A stretch of 64,000 nt of DNA from positions 1 through 64,000 of the forward strand of contig JAOCPU010000062.1 in the NCBI GenBank assembly GCA_035772785.1. Direction: 5' to 3'. Positions within the stretch are counted from its first letter, which is position 1, and every line of letters begins with the position of its first letter. Shown piece after piece: positions 11,953-23,331 of this stretch. Below the pieces are notes generated by a model. The model did not search any database. It was not told the origin of the DNA and was given only the letters and a program-made list of their open reading frames with translations. Position numbers and translations under genes: made by a program. This DNA comes from Phlebiopsis flavidoalba. Taxonomy: Eukaryota > Basidiomycota > Agaricomycetes > Polyporales > Phanerochaetaceae.

Positions 11953-14020
11953 CTGCAAGATATTGTTAGTATCATGGTATCGGGGGGACAGTTGGGTACT
12001 GAGCTATATTCGCTTATATGGCGCAGTGAGAGTTGGTGGCAGTGCGATTGCTATGGATGCTAAGGTCGGTAGGTCTTTAGAGATGATGGGTAGTGAGATA
12101 CCACGAGCTTCAGGCACGAGTGGCGTAAGCATGTCGTATTTGGACCAAGAATGATTGGGAGACCTGTAGTCTTCGGCCTAGGGGGTCCCTTGGTTGTTAG
12201 CTGTACTGTGAGCAGGAGGCAATAGAGATGGTCCTGCTGAGGCCGACCGGGAACTAGGGCGACGGGCTGTATCGTTTGTATAGGCCCGCAGCTGCCGCCG
12301 GCGATCGCGGTGCTGACCCGTTCGTGTCTCCGAAATATTGGTGCATCCCTCACGCCGACGCGTCCTTCGCTTACGCCGTCGTCACTTCTCTTCTTACCAC
12401 CAACTTACAGACTGTCTTAGCGTCACCCCGGCTATCTACTCCAACTGACAACAATAATAAACTGGTGGTCTTACGTTGCCACACTTACTTCTGTCAAATT
12501 CTTCTCAAGGTTTTGCACCGCTTCGCATCGATCCTTGTGCGGTACATGAAAGGACGTTCTGCAACCTTAGCTAGCGTTCGCCTGTGCAACCACGAGGCTA
12601 GATCTACGGCCTTTGAACACGGCAGTCTTCAAGAAGGGGAAACCATCTCCATGTACAGCAGACAGTCCCAGAGTAAAGAAGTCAGGATACAAATACCCTC
12701 AGCATCTCTTCACACCAGCTCCCCAGCTCATTCTCCATCATAACCCACATCCTCGGCTGTATTCACATCTCGTTCGTATCTAGCAGACAAGCCTTGTACC
12801 TATCTCCGTCCAACACACCGCACCCGCGCATCGCGCACATTAGTACCGGACGACCACTCTTCGACCACACACGCCACGGCATCGTTCGAGCACGGGTACG
12901 GCCGCTTCCCGCCTGTGAAGCCCGCCTCCGGCCGCCTGGCCCCGCGAGGCCCAACCTGCGCCTGCGACGCGACGCCAATGTCGACCGCCGCTGGTCCCGC
13001 CATGCGCGCGTTGCGACCAAGACACGCTGTGCTTGTTGTGAGTTCTTGGCAATCGGAAGGGAGACGGGAGGCACCCACCGAGGCAGGCAAGCCCAAGAGT
13101 CGCCCGAGGGGTTGTCGAGGAGCTGCAGTCTCCTTCTTGTTGTCTGCGAGAGGAAGCGTGCCTTCCATGTCTATGATGCATGACGAGCCGCTGGGGCGGT
13201 TCTTCCTGGTCGTGGTTCGTTAGCGGAGATCCTCATGTAGGTGCGGCGCGGTGCTTACAAGACGGCCATACACGCTATCGGCGAGAATAGCCACTGCGGT
13301 CTGCATCAAGGGCTACACACATCTTTGTGCCAACAATCCTCAGTTAGTCAGTTGATAAACTAGTGTATTGATATGCCTTACGAGCTGTAGCTGGGAATAT
13401 AACCTGCATGAGGTAAAACAGCCACTACGGCTGCTCCGGCTGCTGTACGAACCTTCCGTATATTCCGACGCCTGTGATACACCACAACTACCGTACCAGC
13501 GCCGGCAGATTGCAGAGAGCGGAGAGCCGATCTGAACAACGGTCTCATCGTGATCTACCATGGGACTGAAAGCAAAAGGGAGGAAACGAAAGGGGATATC
13601 CCAGCATATTATGAGCACAACACCGCCTTTCACACCGCTCGGCATCCTCGTGCCTCATTGACCCATGGAGCGCGCCACCAGACTCATGGCAGGCACGTTT
13701 TGCATCGAGATTCGTCTTATTCGTACAAAACAGCGCGTGGAAATACTGTTTCTGCGAGATACCACATGTACAGGAAAGCGTAACATATCCAGAGTTTAGC
13801 ATCGCCTGAGGTCGTGAGCTATGTCAGTTTCGTATACATTTCATGTTTGTTCTTTTATAGGTTATCGCGTCCGTGGCTACGCAGAGGTGACTATGCCCGG
13901 CCAACCTTCTGTGACCGATTGTCGGCGGGCCACGCGCGATTGGGCGCTGGCATTGACGAACGGATGTCACGGGTTGTGCTGCTAGACAAACCCCCCCCCC
14001 GTCCGATATCCCCCGCCGTA
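11953..14020. other. Unassigned region with unrecognised open frames
   Basis: Several overlapping frames of 60-155 codons occur. The most gene-like are on the minus strand (about 12763-13181 and 13340-13802), but their neighbouring exons could not be joined into a known domain. A run of ten C at 13991-14000 marks the right end. The first exon of the E2 gene may lie at the left edge. Confidence 0.4.
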
Positions 14021-15143
14021 TCACCAGCTGTAGGCTGCAATGATCGGGTTGACTGTGCGTCTGCTGTGCATTCCCGGCAATCCCGCCGGGGTACTGGAAC
14101 GGTGAGCTTCCGCGGGGTACGCGTAGCTGTACCGCCCGGGCTGCCCTGATCTTCGTACCGCACCGGGTACTGCCCGAAGACCATGGCAGTTCGAGGATCG
14201 GCTCAAACCACGCGCGGTATCGCGCCCGAAGACTTTTGCGCGTGGAGGTGAGGGTGATGAAGGATACCAGAGGAAGATGGCGACTGCAGAGGGAGTTGAG
14301 TTGGGTGAAGTGTTAGAGGTCGGGTCACAATCTTACAGAGTACGAAGTTCAATCCCAGCGAGAAGGCCTCGATGACTTTCATCTCCCCCGTCGTAGCAGT
14401 ATGCTCTGTTGCTTCACTGCTGCATATAGTCAGCACTCGAACTCAACAACCGCCATCTAATGACATACCTGTGCCGCTTTTTGTCGCATCCATTCCGTGA
14501 GCGAGCGAAGCAATGCATCGCATTGAACACGGGTTGACACCATGATAATATGCAACGTGTATCATGTCTTTTTCATGCATGAGCCCAGAGAAATCCATCC
14601 TAAAAGGCGCCCAGAGAAAGAGGGATGGAGCACGCACCGTCCGGACACCAGAGCAGACGCAACCCGACGGATCGCTGTACGCAAGACTCGGTGACTACAA
14701 CGGAAGATCGCTTCCCCACGGCAGCAATTGCACGCACGCCTACTGACGCGAGCCACCACAACTCACAAGCACTTGAAAGATACAACTCGAGCCTCTCACG
14801 ATAGGCTGCCTGTGACCATTGATTTTCTGCGTTATGCAAACTGTCAGTTTCGCACTTGGTGGCCGGGTGGAGTACAACGCACAGTCTATGAGAAATGTTA
14901 GTATCGTTAATGATGGCACGACGAGCGCACAAGATGATAAAGTCCTCTGTGTTCCAGTCCTGTATAAGCCTCCAGAGCCACAATGTCCGACAGCTGTATA
15001 GGCGCTCCACTGTGAGTGTGGGGAAGGAGATTGCCGATGCTCCCTAAAGCAAAATAGGCATCTATGCCGAGCACGGTGATCGCGAAGAGTACCACGCACC
15101 ACTGGCGTTTCCTCATGTTCATAGTCTGCGGCTGCGTGGTCAC
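14021..15143 (-). CDS. MARVEL-like four-helix membrane protein, copy 1
   Basis: The minus strand starts MTTQPQTMNMRKRQW followed by the hydrophobic CVVLFAITVLGIDAYFALG, a first membrane helix. A second helix is read in another frame as VVPSLTILTFLI. Further exons give GEMKVIEAFSLGLNFVL and VAIFLWYPS, the last helix. The cytoplasmic tail is rich in Pro, Tyr and Gly: FGQYPVRYEDQGSP, GGYSYAYPAEAH, YPGGIAGNAQ, ending NPIIAAYSW and stop. Four helices with an EAFS/F segment before helix 4 are typical of basidiomycete MARVEL-like proteins. The EAFS segment is also found in copies 2 and 3 to the right, so this is a distant third member of the array. The role of such proteins in fungi is poorly known; they reside in plasma or vesicle membranes. 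Frame breaks are common. Confidence 0.6.
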
Positions 15144-15559
15144 TGAAATGCGAATACTAACCGTGGCCCGCGATTCTCATATCTCTGAATAGTTGTGTCA
15201 TCTATATCAAGTCTCATGAACACCACGTAGCTTCCCCATGTTCATATGCACTGCACGCCACCGTATACTCCCCTCGTTTCTCTCACTCGAGAGCTCAAGC
15301 TAGCAGCAGCTCTCTGTAATCGCGTATCGCGCGTCGTGAAGCCGGAGACAGCTATCGTCGAGAAAGTGCGTGAAAAAGGGCCTTAGTCGCAGGACACAGG
15401 ATGAACACACGGTTACACCACTTGTATGGGCGCCGATGCAGAAGCTAAATCGAGATGTTGCAGCGCCCTCGTGCATCGCCTGCCCAATATTTTGGGTCAA
15501 TTTCGGGCGAGTCTCACGGTCGGCGATGACGTACAGACTTCAGCCCCTCCTCAGGCACC
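15144..15559. other. Spacer between MARVEL-like copy 1 and the palindrome
   Basis: Presumed upstream region of copy 1 with no gene-like frame. It contains no recognised motif. Confidence 0.4.
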
Positions 15560-16883
15560 TCGTCAACCTCGTTATGATGGCCATCAAACCTGTCATGCGC
15601 CCCCCCGTATGACGGGGTTTGTTCGCCTGAAACCTCGGATTCCCTCACACACTGCGTGTTAAACAACGCACTACAGGTAATTCCATCCCTTGCAAGTCTT
15701 TTATCCTCGTCGCCGGCCGTCTCCGACGCTTGATCACGGCGCTGACCAGGGCGCTGACTGGGCGCAAGGGCGCTGTCCCTCCCATCAAACGGCGATGTCG
15801 CGCCGTCCCCTACCTTTCTAGGCGTCGGCAGCGTCCCCCGCATCGCTCCTCGCTGTCTGATCGAGCTCTGCCGTTGTCTCCCGCGCACCCTGTCACTATC
15901 TCAACTGTCCCGCCACCGTTTCGCTTCATTTTTTGGTATTTATGTTAGCACTGATTTGAATAGAACAGGAGAAGGTAGATAGAGGGTGGGAGAGAAGAGG
16001 AACGCAGAGAGACGGCGAGGACGGTGAGGAGAGGTCAAGGGAGCGCCGGGCGCTGATGCGCTGCTGCGCCACAAGTTCCAGCGCCTCGCGTCATCCGCCC
16101 TGCGATATGATGACATCATCCCTCCCTCCACGCCATTCTGGCCGCCTTTCCTCAAGTCCCGCCGAGTTTATTACCTAAATAGATATCTTGTGATATGTAT
16201 ATGATTGTTAGAAGTATAAATGTGAGATAAATAGTCCTTCCCACCGCTTGATTGTGACAATAAGTGATAATATACCATTGACTGATGTATCTTGAGTATT
16301 ATTTTCGCTCTGGTGTGTTTCCATTGCATGAATGAGCGTTCATTACACTGCAGTTACGCTAAATACTACCTTATACAGTACATAGAAGAGCTAATACTCT
16401 TTAAAGTTGCTAGAAGCATGTGAGACAGCCCTGTGAGCATGCCTGAGAATGAGTGTCCAGGAACAGCACCTACAGTGGTCCCTGCGTTTCGTTTATTGTG
16501 CCATAGTATGTACTAGATAGTAGGAGTGTAATTGATAGCATATTGGGGGTGTGGAATCAATTCTACACACTTCAGGAGCGGTCACATTATGGGTATAACA
16601 TGTTGGATTTTCCCTCAATTAAACGGGTATTCATGCTCTTATATACCTGATATCACGTCCCCTTGATTGCAGTATTGTAGGACTCTGTGGTACCACCCCG
16701 ATGGCTGCACTTTCCTCCGATCTCCAGAGCGCTTAGCGCGGGAAAGCGTCGAAATTGTCAGGAACACCGTGAAGACATTAGATTTAGGCAAAGATAATGT
16801 CATTTTCGGAATCTGCGACCACAAAAACCCCCAAGATCAAGTTCTGGATGTCCCAATCATCCTGCAAGCCGCGTTGTGCATGA
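15560..16883 (+). repeat. Left arm of a 2.7 kb imperfect palindrome
   Basis: This arm is the reverse complement of 16944-18300. Matching landmarks on both sides include the 27-base stretch around ACACTTCAGGAGCGGTCACA at 16565-16591, the block around CGATGCACAG-free GTGTGGAATCAATTCTACAC at 16550, the GCGCTTAGCGCGGGAAA block at 16729, and the outer block running to AACCTCGTTATGATGGCC at 15565. Identity is high in many blocks and lower around 15950-16060, so the duplication is not recent. No protein motif is readable in the arm. The open frames in the two arms are mirror images of each other. Confidence 0.88.
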
Positions 16884-16943
16884 GGAAGTCCCGAAAGTGG
16901 GTAGGAGGGCACACATAAAACACTACCTACAATCCGAGCAAGA
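16884..16943. repeat. Loop of the palindrome
   Basis: About 60 bases separate the two arms. The last paired bases are TGTGCATGA on the left (16875-16883) and TCATGCACA on the right (from 16944). The loop itself has no recognisable feature. Confidence 0.7.
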
Positions 16944-18300
16944 TCATGCACACCATGGTTTGTAGGATGATTGGGACATCCAAAACTCAGTCCTGGGGTT
17001 TTTCTTGGTCGCTGATTCCGAATAAAATAGTATCTTTGCGTGAATCTAACGTCTTTCATGTCATACCTGACGATTTCGACGTTTTCCCGCGCTAAGCGCC
17101 CTAGGGATCGGACAAAGGTGCAGGCATCGGGGTGGCAGCACAAAGCTCTGTGATAGTGTGCATTAGAGGGACGTTGTATCTAGTGTATTGGAGCATGACT
17201 ACATGATCAAATGAGCGAAAATAGAACATGTTATGCCCATAATGTGACCGCTCCTGAAGTGTGTAGAATTGATTCCACATCCCAATATGCTGTTAATTAC
17301 ACTCCTACTATATAGTACATGCTATGGTAGAATAAGCGAAAGACAGGGACTACTGTAGGTGCTGTTCCTGGACCTTCCTTTTCAGTCATGTTCACACAGC
17401 TGCCTCACTTGTTTTCTGGGCGGTCTAAGCGGTAGTAGCTCTCCCATATGCTATATACAACAGTATATACACTATTCATAATCAACAGCCGCGGAATATA
17501 CAGAAGGGGGATACATTATAAACGAGAGAATGTTAAAAAAGCGTCAGCCAAGGGATTATAACCATTTTTATCACAATTACGCAGCGGGCGGGAAGGGCCA
17601 TTTATGTCATGTTTTTATATTTCAAGCTACCATACACATAGTATTAAAACACCTTCCAGCATCATAGAATGAGCGGGGGACGTAAGAGAGAGCGGCCAGA
17701 ACAACGGGGAGGGTGCGATTATGTCATCATATCGCAGGGCGGATGACGCGAGGCGCTGGGACTTGTGGCGCAACGGCGCATCAGCGCCGGCGCGAATTTC
17801 CAGGGCGTTCCTCCTCTCGCCGTCCTCGCCGTCCTCTTCGTCCCTATCGTCCCTCCCCTCTCCCGCCATCTAGGCACCCTCTAGTACCCCTCCTAGGGTG
17901 GTATCAGCATAAATGTTAAGAAATGAAGCGAAATGGTGGCGGGACAGTGGAGATAGCGACAGAGTTGCGCAGAGACAACGGCAGAGCTCGATCAGACAGC
18001 GAGGAGCGATGCGGAGTAACGTTTTGCCGACGCCCAGAAAGGTAGGGGACGGCGCGATTAATCGCCGTTTGATGGGAGGGACAGCGCCCTTTGCGCCCAG
18101 TCAGCGCCCTGGTCAGCGCCGTGATCAAGCGTCGGAGACGGCCGGCGACGAGGATAAAACAGACTTGCAAGGGATGGAATTACCTGTAGTGCGTTGTTTA
18201 ACACGCAGTGTGAGGGAATCCGAGGTTTCAGGCGAACAAACCCGTCATACGGGGGGGCGCATGACAGGCTTGATGGCCATCATAACAACGAGGTTGAGGT
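16944..18300 (-). repeat. Right arm of the 2.7 kb imperfect palindrome
   Basis: Reverse complement of 15560-16883. The outer edge is near GAGGTTGAGG at 18290, beyond which pairing stops. The arm includes GCGCATGACAGGCTTGATGG at 18258, matching the left arm outer block. I found no clear flanking target-site duplication or transposase. The unit could be two inverted copies of one non-autonomous element or a foldback element. Confidence 0.88.
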
Positions 18301-18439
18301 GGACTCCGCCAAGACATTACATGGCATATCATATTATCCAAACCTCGGGTAAGGACTGCGGTAACAAAGGGCGACAACTAGCGAAGTGTTCCCCCGGAAG
18401 TAGTCCTAAACCCACGGAAAATATGAACGAATGTACAGA

Positions 18440-20170
18440 TATATCTTGAGCTCTATCGCCCCCTAATACATGAGAAGCTCTCATCCCATATCGTCCTATG
18501 ATCTTGAGAGGTAACGTGAGTACCACCGCCGGGTGAGCGCATCTGTGTCGTGCATTGCCTGCCTTGCCTTCCCGCCGACGTGCGCAGGCTCGGCTGCGTA
18601 CGCTCCGGTATCCCGGGCACAGTGCGTATTGCGCCTCGGTTGTGCAATCGGGCTGCTGCGCTGCGTGTTGCACTCAGGCGGCGCTGTGGCACTGACGACG
18701 TAGGCTGTCCCGATACCGCCCCCTGGGGTGCATGAGTGTGTCTCAGCCACCGCCGAGCGAACTGCGCGGGTGTGCTGCGGTCCTGGGAGCCTGTGTGTGC
18801 CGTGGCTCGAAGCGGCGAACTTTCGTTGGCTCGGTGGGACGGCGTTTGGGAGGTATGAACGCTCTGGCTCGGTCGTGCAGACGTTCTGGTGTCTCGGAGA
18901 GCGGGGGGCAGGGTGGGACTGGATGGTTGGGCTCGACGAGCGTGACAGTGCGAGGTCGAGGTACGAGACTGGCGCTTGGCGGTGGTCAGGCGTCGGCAGC
19001 GTGGCGGACTTGCCAGTTTGTGCGTCGCATAACCGGGAACCAAACGAAGGCGGTGACGGAGGCTGTCCAGTACCTCGCGGATGTGGCCCATCCTGTGGTA
19101 GTCGGATAGCCGATGGGACGGGAGGAGGAACGCCAGGAAGCCGAGGGTGAGGATCGCGTTGAAGAAGGAGAAAAAGCTTCCACGATGCGATACTGCGCGT
19201 GAAATGACTCTGTGTTGACTGTGTGATGGTCAGCATTGGGCAATGAGCGATAAAATGTGGCACGACACGCACGTGCCGGGGATCTCAGTCGCTCGGTTGC
19301 GCCAGCGGAGGAGAAACACTCTACGTCAGAGTCCTCCGACATCGACGAGCCCAGGAAGGCTCCGATGGCAAGCCAGAGGACGCCGAGGAGCCCTAGCATC
19401 CGAGCTCTAATAACCCGAGTCGGAGATGGGATTTCTCTCCTCTCCAGTACCCGAATGCGAGAGAGCGCGAGCAGCAGGAGCAGGCTGGCGCTGTACACGA
19501 AGATGGCGAAGGGGAGGAAACGCGCTATGGGCGTGTTAGGGGGCGCTGCGTCAGCCTGTGCGACAATGAGGGATACGCACTGAGGTCCGAGGAGAGCAGG
19601 ATGCTCTAAAGTTCACCGTGATGGCAAGGCCAACGATGATTGACACCAAGACCAGGGCTCGCGGGAAGTCAGTACATCGACTGTGTGCAGCAGAAGACCA
19701 CGCACCATAGAGAAGCGGCCCGGGAGATGTTGAATTTGGACGGCATGCGGAAACGCAGGATACCGCAGCGGAGAATAGAGGAGGACGACCAAGGGAAAAG
19801 TCGCAGGTTTATGTGCGCTGCCCGTCCGTGTGGTCATTTATACCCCGCCCATTTCGTCTCGTCTCTTGCGCTCCTACAGGGTGAGGGCGTGGTGCGTTGA
19901 AAACGTGTCGGGGCAGGAGGTCTCGACGAGGCACACGTGTTTCAACGCTGGGGTCTGTGTCTTGTTTCTTGCCTACGAAAAAGCGGCTTTCGCGTGCGCA
20001 CGAAAGGAGATAACGGAGGGTCACCAGACGTTGTACGAGGGGGAGACTGGTCTTAAGGAAAGCTTTGGGAGAATGGGGTGGCCCCGCTGCGAGATGGCCA
20101 CGAGGCATGGACAAGTGTTGGTTTTAAATTTAGCTCTGGCCGACGAAATATCTGCAGATATCTGCATGAG
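18440..20170 (-). repeat. Segmental duplication unit A
   Basis: This segment resembles 21240-23160 in the same orientation. It covers the MARVEL-like gene, its 3' flank (shared CGAATGTACAGATATATC near 18428) and its upstream flank (shared AAAAAGCGGCTTTCGCGTGCGC near 19978, and ACGTTGTACGAGG near 20029). Many small indels separate the copies. Confidence 0.85.
18496..19746 (-). CDS. MARVEL-like membrane protein, copy 2
   Basis: The start MPSKFNISRAASLW at 19746 is shared with copy 3. Helices are readable as ALVLVSIIVGLA (N-terminal) and MLGLLGVLWLAIGAFLGSS (middle). Then come SEDSDVECFSSAGAT, a conserved loop, and FHAQYRIVEAFS before the last helix, which here is broken by frame shifts. The hydrophilic tail is Ser/Thr/Pro-rich and ends with EPAHVGGKARQA, a motif also seen in copy 3. 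The frame stop of copy 3 (DASPRR and stop) is not preserved, so this copy reads on to 18496. It is about 300 residues if the frames are joined. It may be functional with sequencing errors, or it may be decaying; the two cannot be told apart here. Confidence 0.6.
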
Positions 20171-21239
20171 GGCTAAGCGCTAGCGCTAAAAGAGGCGCGA
20201 GGACGGCACGAGTTTCGCATACTCGCGCGTCGTATTCTAGACTCAAACCAGTCTACTTGGCAGCAGGAAAGTAGTGACCGATGTAAAGCTCCTTGGAGTG
20301 TAATTTCCATCCACATATCCCCATTTGTTTTTTCAAGGCGGCTAGGATCAAGCCTAGTCGTATTGACCGCTATCGTTGCCGATTTTGCCGTCCTCGCTGT
20401 TGTTGTTACTTTTGCCGCCGCTATCGCTGTTCTCGATGCCGCGCTTCGATGGTGACATTGTGGTAGTGGTAAACGTGGTGATGCAGCGAGAACGACGGAC
20501 GACGGGTCCCGGCGCACCTCGCCACATTTGGCCAAGTGCGGAGCGCCCGTTGGCGAAATTCAACGGACGCGTTCATTGACCAACTACCACAGACAACTAC
20601 CCGCTAGCTTGCCCCACGTCACCACCATGCTTCGATGCATCAACGGGCAGATGGGCTCGATGATTCGAGGGATTGTGACTGCCTGTGACGGCGAGCGGCG
20701 GTGGTGAGATTGGACGGGTAAGGTCCTGCTGTGACGGAGACCATAACACAATCCTTGAAACTTACCTAGTTAGTTGTATAAGACCCCGTGAACCCTCCTG
20801 CTTAGCAGCCGGTCACAATGGGGGTCACCAGTCACTACTAGTGCTGTGGCCTGCTACTTATTCTTTGGCCGAGTTTGGGTACCCACGAATGGATCGGCCA
20901 CAATCCTGGTGGTCGTTATGAGAAATAGCATGCCCAGTCTAGGTCCATCAATCAACTCTTCTCCTGGCAATCGTACAATCATGAAGAAAAAAATGTGTTA
21001 TTAGAGCAAGCTGCGCGCTCCGCCGGTCCATGGAGCAACAGTAGTAACTAACTAATAGTTACCAGCAAGTTAGATCAAATTGCTTACTACTCCACTACTG
21101 ACCACTGACTCCGCGCGTGCTGGGTACGAAACTAGGCAGACGTGACATGAAATGGGACATCTCGTATAGTGTCAACCTCGTAAGGACATATAGTACAAAG
21201 AGCGACAGCAAGCGGCACCGCCAGTGTTCCCGGTAGTCT
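20171..21239. other. Spacer between the two duplicated units
   Basis: About 1.07 kb that is not part of the duplication. No gene-like frame with recognisable domain was found. The right half is AT-richer and has several short direct repeats of TACTA-like words. Confidence 0.4.
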
Positions 21240-23160
21240 GTAGAAATACAACGAATGTACAGATATATCGTTACTCATTCCCCAATACATAAAAAAAAAC
21301 ATCCGCACGCCAGTGCGCACGTATCGTCTCATCTAGATCATAAAACCAGTAGTGCGCATGCATCACCGCCGGGGTGACGCATCGCGCATATACTTGTCAC
21401 GCACCTGCCTTGCTGTCTCGCCGACATGCGCAGGCTCGTGGCTGCGTGTTTGCGGAATCCAGTACACATACGTGGGAGCCTCATTCCGCGTAGGGCTTCA
21501 CGCGGCGCGTCGCACTCGGGCGTACGCTGCGGCGGTGACGCCCGTTGTTGGCTCTGACCTGATGTGCCGCTTCTCTGGCACAGCGGGGCGACGGTCCCTG
21601 GGCAGGGGTGCGCGGCGGTCCTGAGAGCCTGTGCTGGGCGGGGTTCTGAAGGACGTACGTATTCGGGCTCGGTAAGGAACGGCGTTTGGGAGGGACGACG
21701 CTCCGTGGCTCGGTTGCGCGACGTTCAGGGCGCGGGACGTTTTTCTCGGACATCGAATGTTCGACGCGGGGGTGAGTTCTGGCTCGACCACGCGGCGCTG
21801 CGAGCGCGTCGAGTACCTGCGCTTGGGCAGAGGCAGGCATGGCACACAACGCGGCGAGTTTGCCGGTCTGGGCATCGCGCCTGCATAACCAGAGGGAAGG
21901 CGGTGACGGGGAAGTTGTGTCCACACGGACCCTCGCGGGTGGCTCCACTTGTGGTGCCGGATAGCGAGGGCAAGGAGGAAGGCTAGGAAGCCGAGGATGA
22001 GAATCACGTTGAAGAAGGAGAATGCCTCCAGAACGCGATATTGCGCGTGGAATGTCTCTGTGTTGACTGCGTGATGGTCAGTATTGGGTGATGAGCGATG
22101 GGATGGGGCACCGTACAGCCAGGGATCTCGTGGGCTCAGTTTGCGTCGGCGGTGCAGGAGAAACACTCCACATCAGAGTCTCCGACATCGGACGAGACGC
22201 AGGGAAGGCTCCGAGGGCGAGCCAGAGAACGCCGAGGGGAGTCCTAAGCAGCCGAGCTCGACTCGAGTGGATATGGGATTTCTTTCTCTCCAGACCCCAA
22301 ATCCGAGTAGTGCGAGGAGCAGGACAGCAAGCTTGCGCTGCACACAAAAATAGCGAAGGGAATGAAACGCGCTGTGGGGCGTGTTAGGGGACACGTCAGC
22401 CTGTGACAATGAGCATACACCACTGAGTGGTCCGAAGAGAGCAGGATGCCTCTGAAAGTGCACCGCGATGGCAAGCAGACGATAGTCCACACCAAGACCA
22501 GGGCTAGAGAGATGTCAGTACATCGATTTCGTGCGGTATAAGGCCACACACCATAGAGAGCGGCCCGGAAGATGTTGAACTTGGACGGCATGCGGAAACG
22601 CAGGACACCACAGCAGAGGATGGAGGAAGGACGAACGGGGGTGGGAAAGTCGCAGACTTTGGGTTGCCGCGACCCCTCCGTCTGGCCTTTGCTATTTGAG
22701 CTCCGCATCTCGTCTCGTCTCTTGCGCTCGTACAGGTCTGTGAAGGCCAGGGTGGGCGTGGTGGGTGTGCGATGAAAACAACGAGGTTGCGGGCGAGGGG
22801 GGGGGCCTGGCTGCTGCTGTCTCGGAGATGCGGGCCTCAAGGCACGCGTCGCGTGGATCACACCATCTTTATTTCTTTCCCTCCGAAAAAGCGGCTTTCG
22901 CGTGCGCTCTTTGAGAAAGGAAAGAAAGAACAGACCGGAGGGCCACCGGACGTTGTACGAGGGGAGACTTGCCTGGAGGAAAGCTCGGGAGAACGGGGTG
23001 GCCCCATTGGGGGTGTTTATAACCATGTGGAAGGTAAAATTTGACCCATTGTCGGGCGATACCACCTGATGGCCACGATGCGAAAAGTTGCCTCGAGGCG
23101 TTGGTTTTTTGGCTCTGGCCGACAAATATCTGGATGAGGGCTAGGAGTCACCGGCGTATG
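21240..23160 (-). repeat. Segmental duplication unit B
   Basis: Direct partner of 18440-20170. It carries extra sequence in the promoter side (about 22790-23110), where the copy-A counterpart is shorter. Both copies contain the upstream words AAAAAGCGGCTTTCGCGTGCGC and GACGTTGTACGAGG, so the duplication took regulatory DNA along with the gene. Confidence 0.85.
21363..22591 (-). CDS. MARVEL-like membrane protein, copy 3
   Basis: The start MPSKFNIFRAALYG at 22591 precedes helix 1 (ALVLVWTIVCL), helix 2 (FIPFAIFVCSASLL), helix 3 (LLRTPLGVLWLALGAF in one frame) and the loop HHAVNTETFHAQYRVLEAFS. Helix 4, FFNVILILGFLAFLLALAI, is the best preserved of the array. The tail is basic and Pro/Ser-rich, with EPAHVGETARQ, and stops DASPRR at 21363. 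Four hydrophobic segments and a cytosolic tail fit a MARVEL-like topology. This copy keeps longer frames than copy 2 and is the likelier intact gene. Confidence 0.65.
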
Positions 23161-23331
23161 TGCGAGATAAGCGCCGCAGCGCGAGAACAACAGGAGAGGG
23201 TGTGATTCCAGTTTCCTGTTTTCTAGTGTAGCCAGCAGCCACTGTCGCAGTCCATTTGTTCCACCAAGCGCCCGCCGGCCTTGGTAATGTCCTTCAGACA
23301 TCCTCTGGCCCGCAGACTCTCTGCCCCGACT

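Noticed and set aside
17913..18449. 178-codon open frame in the right palindrome arm
   Set aside because: Its mirror frame in the left arm is broken differently, it has no domain, and it reads like low-complexity repeat DNA rather than a transposase.
22244..23125. 293-codon minus frame over MARVEL-like copy 3 promoter
   Set aside because: The N-terminal 180 codons cross the duplicated upstream flank and are not preserved in copy 2; only the part from MPSKFN is supported.
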